Positions 47,347 to 58,510 of a DNA stretch of 64,000 bases are shown one piece after another. The translations under genes were made by a program, and so were the position numbers. Position 1 is the first letter of the stretch. Every line of letters begins with the position of its first letter. Source of the stretch: Macrobrachium rosenbergii (taxonomy: Eukaryota > Arthropoda > Malacostraca > Decapoda > Palaemonidae); NCBI RefSeq assembly GCF_040412425.1, contig NC_089777.1, forward strand, positions 36,546,537 to 36,610,536, given 5' to 3'. The notes below the pieces were generated by a model. The model was given only the letters and a program-made list of their open reading frames with translations, was not told where the DNA came from and ran no database searches.

Positions 47347-47582
47347 CTAAGTTATATTACTTTTACTAGTACTCTTCCTAATGCCCACATCACTAAGCCT
47401 CTCTGCAGTAGACCGAGAACGTTTCATATCCCCAAGACCACTGTGGCCACTTCCATTACTGCGGCCAGTCCTCATTGCACGCCCTCGTCGATCTAACAGC
47501 AATTTTTCTGGCTTAACAAACATGCCACATTTAGGGCGGCAGGCAAAGTATCGAACTCCGTTTACAGATCCATCATTTTTAC
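47347..47582 (-). CDS. CAP-Gly domain exon, C-terminus of a microtubule-associated protein
   Basis: Minus-strand exon after an acceptor (tatattacag, 47583-47592). It codes the second half of a CAP-Gly domain, starting at the G|K-N-D-G-S motif (Gly codon split by the intron), then VNGVRYFACRPKCGMFVKPE, then DRRGRAMRTGRSNGSG and a Ser/Arg/Lys tail ending at TAG. CAP-Gly domains bind the C-terminal EEY/F motif of tubulin and EB proteins. A C-terminal CAP-Gly followed by a basic tail fits Khc-73/KIF13-type kinesins best. CLIP-type or other CAP-Gly proteins are possible. Upstream exons are not identified in the window. This is the only clear host gene. Confidence 0.8.
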
Positions 47583-48489
47583 CTGTAATATATAATGTCA
47601 CAGTTTACACAATATTATTAAAACATTCTGTAACTGGCAAAAATTCTTTACATAATCCTTTGTAGGACACACATACTGTAAAGCAAAAGGCAAATCAAAA
47701 TACAGTACAGTAATATAAACAAAACTGACAGTACAACTAAAAAAAAAAAAAAAAAGGTATTAATGATTATCAATGCACCTGAGATTCAGGTAAAATAAAA
47801 AAACATAAATGTGCAACGACTAACACTGCATGATATTTGAGAGTCCAGTACATTACGTCTGCATCCATAATATTTAAAAACCTCTTAATTTCACTTATAC
47901 CAACATGAAATAAGGGTAATGGCATGAAACTGAAAACTAAACAGCTGGTAATGGTTAACTGGCCGATTGATTTTGAAGCAGATATTTTGTTACATCATAA
48001 ATGTCATTACATCAGATTTTCCCTTTATTGTGTGATGTGTGATTGAGTTCTCTTCACTTTCTTTTGTCCTGTACCCTTTCTGCCTCAAATCCATATTAAT
48101 CCTCTACTGTCTCCCGTCATCATGATTTTCTTGTCTTCCTACAAGTCTTTGCCCTTGTTGCATAATAAATCTCTTAACATGTATATTTTGAAAACCTGTA
48201 CACTATCTGCTACACTTGATAACAGTATTTGCATTCATCCCCACAGTATCCACGTGTCACTTTCCTATTGTATTTTTTCTTTACTTTTCTTTCCAGTCAC
48301 CATGTGCTTTGTGTTGCTTATAATGATTTTCAGCCCTCTTCCCTCCATTCCATTCTTCCTCTGTTTGAACATTTCTACAACCTTTCTTTAGATTCTTTAG
48401 ATTCTGCTCTTGAAACTGGATCAAATGCATACACCAGCTCCCAAGGGTCTTTTTTAATGCATTCAGTTGTAATTCTGTCTAATAAACTC
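47583..48489. other. Intron upstream of the CAP-Gly exon
   Basis: AT-rich. Contains an A-tract (about 47739-47755). The plus-strand ORFs at 48122-48498 look like chance frames. Confidence 0.5.
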
Positions 48490-49006
48490 CATTACTAATA
48501 ATAAGCAGCAATGGGCTCAAGGCTGATTCTTGATGCACACCAAATTATATCTCAAGCAGAGTTAAAGTTCAACTTACATCACTATCTGGTCCAAAGTCCA
48601 GGTCTGTAAGCTTTAGTATTTTCTTAATTGCTTTCCATCTCTGTGAAACTTGCTTTCTACCATATAGTACTTCAAATAAATGAAATAATTTCCTAAGTTC
48701 TGTCAAAAATTTTATATTTTTACTTTTATTTCTTCCACCTAGCTATACTGATCTCCAATTCTTCAGAAGTTACATCATTAACTTCATGAGTCTTTCCCAT
48801 ACTCTGCCATCATAATGTCCATCTAATCTAATTGCTTTCCATGGTACTTTGTTAAATACCATCCAAACAACCTTAATTACTGTATATGGCATAATCTCTC
48901 CATCTTTGCATGTGACTTTCAAATTACTGCATCTTTGTAAAGAATATTGTACTTTTGTTTTTGACCTCTTGGGCATGAAGCCAAGGAAAAAAATTATGGA
49001 TTTCAA
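48490..49006 (-). pseudogene. LINE reverse transcriptase relic (intronic)
   Basis: Minus strand: MPYTVIKVVWMVFNKVPWKA followed by IRLDGHYDG resembles the RT block around AFDKVPR. About 225 bp further, FGVHQESALSPLLLII (48545-48498) matches the GVHQGSALSP motif of non-LTR reverse transcriptases. The order agrees with RT topology. Several frameshifts; no endonuclease or 3' end identified. Confidence 0.7.
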
Positions 49007-50106
49007 TTATTCAGAGCCTGTATTTCATCACACCAAGGATAATTTATCTACACCATGAAAATTAAGTATTCTTGAACTTTCCTTGTGGCTGGCAATTGCA
49101 GCTGTAATTAGTATTTCTCAAGCAGAACATGCAATAAGTGCCCCTTGTAAGATGCGCTCCCTACCACCATGTTTTCAAGTTCTTGAGTAAACACTGTAAT
49201 ACATTACTTGGTGCTACCATTCATATTGACTTTTAAAAGATGCATTTTTATATTTAGTAAACTGTTGATTAACAACAAAAACACTTGATATGTTGAGCCT
49301 TAAGTGATAAGTCTTTTTATTTTTTGTTTTACAGAAGTCTTATGCAGATACAAGGATAATGTACCCAGTACCTGTACCTATACTGTAATTCAAAATTACA
49401 GTAAACAGTATAATTTATTTATTGATAAATTACAGCCATAAATTATTGGTTTCTATTAAAAAAGGACCCTCATACTTGGTGAAAATTTTGCTGAAAAAGC
49501 AATCTTGAAAGGATACCGACCTATATTTAAGGGCTGGTCTAGCATGATCTGCAGTATAAATAGGGACATTTCATTCTAGCAGGGAAGGGTCACTTGCTAG
49601 AGAACAAGCAATTTCTTTGGCTTTGGAGTTGGAGAAATTTTCCACGTGCAACAGGAGCTCCAGTTACTTAAAGTTCACAATCTGAGGGAGCTGAGTTAGC
49701 TCATGTTTTATGGAATGGTAGATTCTGTTTTCTATACCCAAAAGATGTAAAAATCAAGGTGCTAATATGCTAGCAGTTTGTTTCAGCATTGAGGAAAAGT
49801 CTTAAAGTTCTGCATTGACAAGTACAACTGCAGAGAGACATTTTTATTTCATGAACTCTACCTTTAGAGCTTTCATCTTGAGACTAAGGGAAAGCAGCAG
49901 CACTGAATCTAACAGTTGCCATGGCACAAAATTCAGGACAAATGTTGTCTTGAGTATGAACCTCTATTTACAGTAATGACTCCACTTCCAGCTGAGAAAG
50001 AGAGCTGGTAAACCATATAGCAATTATCACCAGTACTCATCAGTGAAGTAGTCAGACAGCCTGGCCAATGATGAGCTGGTTAAGGAAGATATTATTATTA
50101 TTATTA
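49007..50106. other. No gene recognised
   Basis: AT-rich; ends in a short (ATT)n tract at 50093-50107 next to the Penelope-like repeat. Confidence 0.5.
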
Positions 50107-50297
50107 TTGAATATTATTGCTGCTTCAGCTGCATTTATTTTGTAGAAGACTTTTTCTATTTTCCTTATTGCGGACTTCTCTTCAGTGGAGGTGCGTGCTA
50201 ACAGCTCGCTTATATTTGTCATTTCATGGGGGAAAAGTCAAAATCTGGATTCTGCTTCTTTATATATTCTATACAGTTAGTTCTATACAATTGTTGC

Positions 50298-50332
50298 GTG
50301 ACGCGTTTCGACAGACTCTTCTGTCATTCTCC
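50298..50332 (-). ncRNA. Hammerhead-like motif, left arm
   Basis: Minus strand copy of the motif described at 50717-50750, with the same hairpin and GAAACGCGTC. Confidence 0.45.
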
Positions 50333-50716
50333 AGCGGGAGCTAGTAGAGGACTGGCAGATTGCATAGGTCCTTCTAAATTTATACACGGGCTTCAGCGGG
50401 GGTCATGGATGGCGAATTCTGATTGGTTGCAGTCAGCGAACTTCAAGCCAAATTTCTGCGGCGGCTCGATCCTGACAGATCTTCGCAACCGATAATGTCA
50501 GCCGGCATGACATCACGCAACGGCAGGCCAATGGGAACGCTGGAATGAATGACATTCCCAGGTTGCGAAGATCTGTCAGGATCGAGCTTTCGCAGAAATT
50601 TGGCTTGAAGTTCGCTGACTGCAACCAATCAGAATTCGCCATCCATGACCCCGCTGAAGCCCGTGTATAAATTTAGAAGGACCTATGCAATCTGCCAGTC
50701 CTCTACTAGCTCCCGC

Positions 50717-50750
50717 TGGAGAATGACAGAAGAGTCTGTCGAAACGCGTC
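50717..50750 (+). ncRNA. Hammerhead-like motif, right arm
   Basis: Plus strand: ctggagaat, then a 6-bp hairpin (gacaga/tctgtc, 4-base loop), then GAAAC, the self-complementary ACGCGT and the cleavable triplet GTC. GAAAC followed by a palindromic stem III and GUC is typical of the hammerhead ribozymes reported in Penelope-like terminal repeats. The CUGANGA box, however, is not intact (closest: GAGAATGA), so catalysis is doubtful. Confidence 0.45.
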
Positions 50751-50812
50751 CGCGCAACAATTGTATAGAACTAACTGTATAGAATATATAAAGAAGCAGA
50801 ATCCAGATTTTG

Positions 50813-50990
50813 ACTTTTCCCCATGAAATGACAAATATAGGCGAGCTGTTAGCACGCACCTCCACTGAAAAGAAGTCCGCAATAAGGAAAATAGAAAAAG
50901 TCTTCTACAAAATAAATGAAGCTGAAGCAGCAATAATATTCAATAGAACCTGTTTAAAAGAGGGTCTGCTGCCAAATTATATTATTATTA
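50813..50990 (+). pseudogene. Penelope-like ORF N-terminal fragment
   Basis: Open frame with ARTSTEKKSAIRKIEKVFYK and FNRTCLKEGLLPNYI. The F-N-x-x-C-L-x-E-x-x-L-P-x-Y block is the conserved N-terminal segment of Penelope-like element proteins, upstream of the RT. Ends in an ATT tract at about 50980-50995. Confidence 0.65.
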
Positions 50991-51411
50991 TTGTAATGTA
51001 GTTACTCTAGACCACTTAATTTCCTAACTCCAGGGAAAAACATCAAAGATTTATTTTTAAATGAGAGGCAAAAATTGGAACCGGGTGAAGCTGAAGTTGG
51101 ATAGCAAGTTTAAGAACCAACCCAAAGACAATGGATGAAAAATAAGATAAAGAAAGCACCACAGTAGGTATCAAAGAGGACACTGGAAAGAACCACTAGA
51201 GAAAGACCATCAAGGATGCACTCAAGAAGTTGGACATGCCCTTAATGGCAAAGTTAGTTGGCTCAAATTAAAATTGACAAATTCTTCAAATTTGTTTATG
51301 GAGGCCTAGGAATGCATTTTGCTAAATTTTCAAATCTCTCGACCTTGATTATTAGAACTGACCACCATGAGGCTAGATGACAACGCCACTGTGATGGGTA
51401 CCTTTGAATAC
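50991..51411. other. No gene recognised
   Basis: Unremarkable AT-rich sequence. Confidence 0.5.
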
Positions 51412-51652
51412 ACATCTGAGGAGTTATCCTGGTGTGGGTGTGAGAGATGCATGCTACTTGGGGTCCAAAACAATGAGAAAAACATTGAAACATGAAGTCA
51501 AAAAATAAATATCGAGTACATGCAACTGACACATCTGAGGGGTTATCCAAGTCTGGGTATGGGAGATGCATCCTACTCAGGGGTCCAATACAATGAGAAA
51601 AACATTGGAGCATAAAGTCAAAAAATAAATATCGAGTACATGTAACTGACAG
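51412..51652. repeat. Two-copy ~120-bp tandem repeat
   Basis: Units 51412-51532 and 51533-51652 share acacatctgagg, caatgagaaaaacattg and gtcaaaaaataaatatcgag, with about 15 differences. Confidence 0.9.
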
Positions 51653-53635
51653 CACAAAACTGAGTGGACATCATCAAGAATATGGCATTAAGAAAATGAT
51701 GCCAAGATAGGTTACCAAGATTCTGAAAGAGAGACAGAATGATACTGAGCCAAGATATTAAAGTGTGACATCAGGAGCTGCAACATGGTTATGTGAATAC
51801 ATCTCACTTCAACAAGCACAATTTTGATCCACAAAACCTCAGTATTTGAAAATGAAAGCATACAAGATACAAGGTCAATTAATGCACTGAAGAAGGAAAG
51901 AGAGTAACATATTGGCCCACAAGCAGAAATGGGATTATAATGCCTAATTAATATTTATACCTCCTAAGACCATATAAGGCTATCCTAACCATAGAAAGAC
52001 AAGGTGGAGGCCTGAACATCTTAATGGTCCATATGTGTTGTGTAACATTTTCACCCACCCATGTGTTGTGTTCCTTCAAATGTGGTAAAACGTATTTTGT
52101 TGCTACTTTATTAAGATTACACACACACGCATTCCACTTGGCAGAATTCACTACACAATAGACAACATGCTGATTAAACATCAGATAGACTGGTTAAAAT
52201 ACGTTAAGTATACCTTAGTTTAACCAGACCACTGAGCTGATTAACAGCTCTCCTAGCTGTACATTCCAGCACCAGAATGAACTTGTGAGAACAGGATGAA
52301 CACCAAACATACCTAAGAAATGGCCATGCTCTCTTCCCAAACAAATCTACAAGCAGATAGCAATAACAAGTTTTCTGCAGCATACCATCATTTCATGATA
52401 TTCAGCACTGAATGACCTTAAGGTTCCAGTCCTTGGGCTATATGCTTAAATTTCATATATCTATCCCCAGTCCTTAAAACTGGCACCTTTAAATGATATG
52501 TTTGGTCAAACAAGAAACAGCTAGATAAGCAGGCCTTGAAGAGCAAAACCATATCATTGTGAACTTTAAGACAGAAATATGAGTGATGATGCAACCAGAT
52601 TGGTGTCATGACTGCTTGTGAATAAAGGTTGGATATACTGGTATTCTTCTTGACATGCAAGCCTCCAAAAGAATCTGGCAATTAAAAATGTATTTAGGAA
52701 TTGACTTATACAGTATGGAAATCATTACTGCTGGTATTGTTCATTAGAATGTGCTGACAAATATAAATACTGTCTAAGAAGATGTGGAGTTATTGGATGT
52801 CCATGTCAGCATACCTATACCTACTGAATACATTATTCAGAATGCTCTGAGGGCTGGACACCAACTATAATTCCTCTGGGTGTTCATTGAGAAACATCCT
52901 TGACATAGGATACAAGCACATACCATCCCCATTACTGACAACTTGATTATGTTCAGGAAGTGGTAGTTACACTTGCTGCATTAGCTGCAGTTAGCTGTGC
53001 CTTTGATTGTAGCAAACTTGCATAAAAAGTGTACACTAAGATTTTTGCCTAAGGGATTTAAACAATACACCTTTCATGTATGGAGTATTCTTCTGTGCAT
53101 GTGCTGGACCAGCTGTGTACTGACTAAACGAGGGTGGTACCCAGGTGGGAATGAGGTACAGATGCCCACTCTCACCCATACATCAGTACCCATTGTCTTT
53201 CTGGCCATGATATAGTTCAGATGTGTTTCTTGTGTTCTGTCTTTTCTGTGTGCTGGATGTTTTCTTTGTGTGGATTTTGTGTATTTTTGAGAATTATATA
53301 TTCTAAATGCAGACAAGACCAATATCATTGCGAACATCATGGTCAACCTTTTAGTTGTTTTATGTTGCCTTTGGTGGGTAGCTTCAGACTCAGTGTGCTT
53401 TTCTTGCAGGGGCAAAGTGCTTGAGATTCCAACTGCCCTGAGTGTACTGAATGGTCTTCTCCACAATGGGAACATCATGGGAAGAGGAGGAGTAAGCCTA
53501 AGAAGGACTCCATCTAGCACAGAATCCATACCAATTCCTTGCACAACATTCTCTCCCCCTGCAACCATTCCCATTCCCCCTTCTCACAGCACTTCAAGTC
53601 CTTCCAGAACATTCACTCCCCCTGCAACCAATTCC
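51653..53635. other. No gene recognised
   Basis: Several short ORFs on both strands (for example 53074-53574 minus, 166 codons) show no domain, and their reading frames are low-complexity or lysine/threonine-rich. I cannot exclude an unknown gene or an exon here. Confidence 0.35.
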
Positions 53636-55215
53636 CCACAGCACTTCTGAGAAGATCACCTGAAACTTCTGACACCAACTTAGCCCTCACCAGACTAAGA
53701 AGTAGAAACAACTAAAATCCCTTCAACAACTAAGAAAGGTATGTGGACTTGCCCTCTCTATCAATGTTTTTAAGAGTCCTTGTCTGGCAGGAGGGCAAGC
53801 CTTAGTATAGTCTTCCCCACTTCCCCCCTCCCCCCCTACTGTGTCTACCTCCCAGGGAGTACTGTACCACCAGTGGCTGAGCAGGTGGAGGTTCTCACCT
53901 CCCCTGCCTTGCCCCAGCCCCCTTGAGCTCACTGATCTATGGATCAACCAGTTCCCTCACAGCCAGCAGATCAGGAAAGCAGTATTACATTCCCAAAGAT
54001 CCTGACGACTAGTGCCTCCAACTCAACCCAGCCTTAACTTTGACTCCTCAGAGTCAAACAATCTACAAAGTTTTTTGTCAGTGCTCCACATCACATCTTG
54101 GGTAGATATGTGGAAAGGCACACAACCACCATGATGATTAGGGGGTTGCTCCCAAACTCTTGGTCCAGTGCAAGGAGGCTTATAATCTCATAAGAGCTGG
54201 CTCAATCCTGGACTCTCGCTTCTACTTCATTAAGTTAAGTGGAAACAGGCAGTGGCTATTAAGAGGGAGAATTCATGTGACACCCTCATCTCTTGAGCAG
54301 CCACCTTTAAATCCAGCCAAGGGAGTAGGTTGTCAATTTCCTGAACTCCAGCTCAGGCCAAGGCTACCATGCCGTGCACACAACAAAAGACCCCACAGAT
54401 GAAGACAAGACAGGACACCCCCCAACAGCACTTCTGAGAAGACCACCTGAAGCTTCTGAAACCAACTTAGCCCTCACCAGACTAGGAAGTAGAAACAACT
54501 AAAATCCCTTCAACAACTAAGAAAGGTATGTGGACTTGCCCTTTCTATCAATTTTTTTAAGAGTCCTTGTCTGACAGCAGGGCAAGCCTCAGTATAGTCT
54601 TCCCCCCCTTCCCCCTTCCCTCCCTACTGTGTCTACCTCCCAGGGAGTACTGTACCACCAGTGGCTGAGCAGGTGGAGGTTCTCACCTCCCCTACTCACC
54701 TTCCCTACCTTGCCCCAGCCCCCTTGAGCTCACTGATCTATGGATCAACCAGTTCCCTCACAGCCAGCAGATCAGGAAAGCAGTATTATATTCCCAAAGA
54801 TCCTGATGACTTGTGCCTCCAACTCAACCCGGCCTTAACTTTGACTCCTCAGAGTCAAACAATCTAGAGAGTTTTTTGTCAGTGCTCCACATCACATCTT
54901 GGCTATATATGTGGCAAGGCGCACAACCACCATGATGATTAGGGGGTTGCTCCCAAACTCTTGGTCCAGTGCAAAGAGGCTTATAATCTCATAAGAGCTG
55001 GCTCAATCCTGGACTCTCGCTTCTACTTCCCTCAAGGAAACTGGAAACAGCAGTGGCTATTAAGAGGGAGAATTCATGTGACACCCTCATCTCTTGAGCA
55101 GCCACCTTCAAATCCAGCCAAGGGAGTAGGTTGTCAATTTCCTGAACTCCAGCTCAGGCCAAGGCTACCATGCCATCCACACAACAAAAGACCCCACAGA
55201 TGAAGACAAGACAGG
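53636..55215. repeat. ~787-bp tandem duplication
   Basis: Copy 1 about 53636-54420, copy 2 about 54425-55215, offset about 787 bp. Both contain cacttctgagaaga, caactaagaaaggtatgtgg, gaactccagctcaggccaag and aagaccccacagatgaagac. An 80-codon frame is kept in both copies (54160-54402 and 54961-55203; MVQCKEAYNLIRAGSILDSR). It is not recognised and could be coincidental. Confidence 0.9.
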
Positions 55216-55304
55216 ACCCTGCTCCATGTACCTCTACGATGGACTCGACACCTTTCAGCCCTTTTAAACCTCTTTTCTGAGTCAGCCCAAAAGAAGTGGT
55301 AGGG

Positions 55305-55324
55305 GCAAAAAAAAAAAAAAAAAA
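55305..55324. repeat. A-tract
   Basis: About 18 consecutive A just downstream of the duplicated block. Could be a retroposed poly(A) tail on the plus strand, but no source is evident. Confidence 0.6.
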
Positions 55325-55422
55325 GCAGGGAGCTCCCAAGAGCTTGGCTCCCCTTCCCCTTGGCTGCCACAGGTGGATGCTGCCTCTCAAATCATAGGAC
55401 AGCATGGCACCGAAACAGGGCC

Positions 55423-55594
55423 GAGCAGTGGGTAGTAAAAAGCCTAAAGGACAGATAAAGACTCCCTTACAAAGACAATTGCCCCCTTCCTCCTCCCCAG
55501 ACCCAATCCCCTTCCTGACATATCTTGCCAAGGAAGGGGATTGGGTCTGGGGAGTCTTTAGCTGTCCTTTAGGTTTTTTACTACCCACTGCTCT
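55423..55594. repeat. Long imperfect palindrome
   Basis: The outer arms gagcagtgggtagtaaaaa / ttttttactacccactgctc and the inner arms ccccagacccaatccccttc / gaaggggattgggtctgggg pair around a 13-base centre (about 55518-55530). The left side has an extra ~35 bp between the arms. Confidence 0.85.
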
Positions 55595-56238
55595 GCTGGC
55601 CACTACAGCCGCCTTTTCATATTGGAGAAAGCATTGGGAGGATGGAGGCCTAAAATGGATCTCTCAGCACTGAACAGCTACATCAGCTACCCTTCACAAG
55701 GGAGACAGCTTGTTCAGTGCTGCATTCTGTCAGAAAGGGAGACTCCATGACTTTGACTGATCTCCAAGTTTTTATGAAATAATTCTGCAATAAGTTTAAG
55801 AGGACTTATGGTCTAGAAAGTAATTTATATAACATGAAGGTTTTAGCAAGATTTGCATCTAAGGCTCTTTGATGTTTTGTGGTTACAGTAGTGCAGGAAC
55901 TGAAAAATGGACAGATGTAGGTGAAAATAAGCAAATTATATCACATGCATTTCCTACTCATATTCCAGCCAATAGATACATTTTTGATAGTGAAGTTGCT
56001 TGTTTCATCCTCAAGGATTACCCTTCCATGGTACCTGAGCTCCATGATGACCAAACTAATATCAAAGATTTCTCCTTTAGCTGGTCTCGTGGCTGGGTAT
56101 TGTGTTGTAGTGATAAACACCATAACATGTGATGGAGTATGTAATGGACTCAAAGATAAGAGGGCGTTTTCCTTATCTTCCGGGAAGCTGTACCGTAGTT
56201 TTTTTTCCATTGTCAAAACCTGCTGGAAGAAGAAGTGA

Positions 56239-58435
56239 TTAACCCTTAAACGCCTACTGGACGTATCATACGTTGACTAAAATTGTCTGTTGGGTGCCAA
56301 GTGGACGTACCGTATGTCGACTACAAAAAATTTCAACCTTCGGTCAACTTTGACTCGACCGAAATGGTCGAAAAACGCAATTTTAAGCTAAAACTCTTAC
56401 ATTCTAGTAATATTCAATCATGTACCTTCATTTTGCAACAAATTGGAAGTCTCTAGCACAATATTGCAATTTATGGTGAATTTTTTAAAAAAACTTTTCT
56501 TACGCCCGCGCGGTAACTCGGCCGAAAATTTCAGAAATTCTTTCGTCATTTTGTCGTAATTTTTGCACTGTTCTATATTAGCCGTTACATAAAGTTTTAT
56601 ATATGAAAATGTGTGCAATTTCATGTACAATACAACAGAAAATAATTCATGGTTGTAGCTTTTATCAGTTTTGAAATATTTTCATATAAATCATGATAAC
56701 TGCCAAATTTTCAACCTTTGGTCAACTTTGACTCGACCGAAATGGTAAAAAAATGCAATTGTAAGCTAAAACTCTTACATTCTAGTAATATTCAATCATT
56801 TACCTTCATTTTGCAACCAATTGGAAGTCTCTAGCACAATATTTTGATTTATGGTGAATTTTTAAAAAAAACTTCTTCCTTACGTCCGCGCCAGAAATTC
56901 TTTCGTCACGTTGTCGTAATGTTTGCACTGTTCTATATTAGTCGTTACATAAAGTTTTATATATGGAAATGTGTGCAATTTCATGTAGAATACAACAGAA
57001 AATAACTCATGGTTGTAGCTTTTATCAGTTTTGAAATATTTTCATATAAATCACGATAACTGCCAAAATTTCAGCGTCAGTCAACTTTAACTCGACCGAA
57101 ATGGTAAAAACACAATTATAAGCTAAAACTCTTACATTCTAGTAATATTCAATCATGTACCTTCATTTTGCAACAAACTGGAAGTCTCTAGCACAATATT
57201 TCGATTTATGGTGAATTTCTGAAAAAAAACTTTTCCTTACGTCTGCTTGCCACGTAACTCGGCCGAACATCTCAGAAATTCTTTTCGTCATGTTGTCGTA
57301 ATGTTTGCATCGTTTTTACATTAGTCGTTACATAAACTTTTATATATGAAAATGTGTGCAATTTCATGTAGAATACAACAGAAGATAGCTCATGGTTGTA
57401 GCTTTTATCAGTTTTGAAATATTTTCACATAAATCACGATAACTGCCAAAATTTCAACCTTCGGTCAACTTTAACTCGACCGAAATGGTAAAATGCAATT
57501 GTAAGCTAAAACTCTTACATTCTAGTAATATTCAATCGTTTACCTTCATTTTGCAATAAATTGGAAGTCTCTAGCACAATATTTCGATTTATGGTGAATT
57601 TTTTAAAAAAACATTTTCCTTACGTCTGCGCGGTAACGCGGCCGAACATCTCAGAAATTCTTTCGTCTCGTTGTCATAATATTTGCACCATTTTATGTTA
57701 GTCGTTACATAAAGTTTTATATATGAAAATGTGCGCAATTTCATGTACAATGCAACAGAAAATAACTTATGGTTGTAGCGTTTATCAGTTTTGAAATATT
57801 TTCATATAAATCACGATAAATAGAAAAAATTCGACTTTCGGTCAACTTTAACTTGACCGAAATGGTCGAAAACTGCAATTGTAAGCTAAAACACTTACAG
57901 TCTAGTAATATTCAATCAATTAGCTTCATTTTTCAACAAACGGGCAGTCTCTAGCACAATATTTCGATTTAAAGTGAATTTTTGAAAAAAAAAAATTTTT
58001 ACGTCAGGCGTTATTTAATTCATGCATCATTTTGTGATAATATTTTCTCTGTGTTGCTTTGTTCATTTTATAATTTGTTATATACCAAAATCATTGCAAT
58101 TTAGTGTACAATACAACTAAAAAAAATTAACTCATTAGCTTTAACCGTTGTGCTTACAGCGCAATTTGTATACAATTATATAAGGGTTTTTTTTTGCAGT
58201 CATATATTCCAATATTTATAGATGATAATGATATTTTTTTCATTTCTGATGGTTGCATACTAAACTTCAGGCAATGACAAAAAAAGGAGCCAAAAATGAA
58301 CTCTTAATCTTAAAAACTAAGCGTGCTGTGATTTTTTGAAAAAAAACTTTTTTTCCGCTTCGGCGCTAACTCACCGAACGCCGCCAGCATACGGGAGACA
58401 TTTTTGTAAATAGAGGCTCGGCATTTAAGGGTTAA
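56239..58435. mobile_element. MITE1: piggyBac-like TTAA element with internal satellite
   Basis: TTAA at 56239-56242 and 58432-58435 flank a 2189-bp element with terminal inverted repeats CCCTTAAACGCC / GGCATTTAAGGG. TTAA target plus ends starting CCC are the hallmarks of the piggyBac superfamily. No transposase. The paralogous sequence in the F 3' repeat (63481-63493) lacks the insert and has a single TTAA, an internal empty site. Confidence 0.88.
56330..57990. repeat. Five ~380-bp tandem units inside MITE1
   Basis: Anchor ggaagtctctagcac occurs near 56445, 56823, 57180, 57563 and, altered, 57943 (spacing 378, 357, 383, 380). Each unit starts with a small palindrome (ttcggtcaa...gaccgaa) and contains attctagtaatattcaatca, gcggtaactcggccgaa and gttacataaagttttata. 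Spurious Lys/Phe-rich ORFs recur in the units. Confidence 0.95.
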
Positions 58436-58510
58436 TGGGCATGTGCAGTCTGCCATATTGTCGACAAACAGACCCGCGTGGAGACCAAGAAGCATTACTC
58501 TTCTTTGGTC

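Larger units (their letters stand above)
50107..50990. mobile_element. Penelope-like element terminal repeats in foldback arrangement
   Basis: Two inverted arms of about 384 bp (50107-50490 and 50561-50944) around a 70-bp spacer. The arms are highly similar over their whole length (single-base differences such as ggg/gga and cttcagt/ttcagt). The right arm runs on into a coding fragment typical of Penelope-like retroelements. Inverted, solo or partial terminal repeats are known for Penelope-like elements. No GIY-YIG endonuclease or RT lies between them. Confidence 0.75.
55984..58510 (+). repeat. DIRS F 5' inverted terminal repeat, split by MITE1
   Basis: 56013-56238 and 58436-58510 together match the inverse of 63400-63735: ccaaactaatatcaaaga, gtgataaacac, ggactcaaagataagaggg, aaaacctgctggaagaag, then gccatattgtcgacaaacag and ggagaccaagaagcattact. 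Confidence 0.85.

Noticed and set aside
53074..53574. 166-codon minus ORF as a possible host gene
   Set aside because: No recognisable domain, opposed by overlapping plus frames, no splice or start context that I can support.
56330..57990. The 380-bp units as a CRISPR-like or plain satellite array
   Set aside because: No unique spacers, unit length ~380 bp, and the array is bounded by TTAA-flanked inverted termini, so it is cargo of a MITE.
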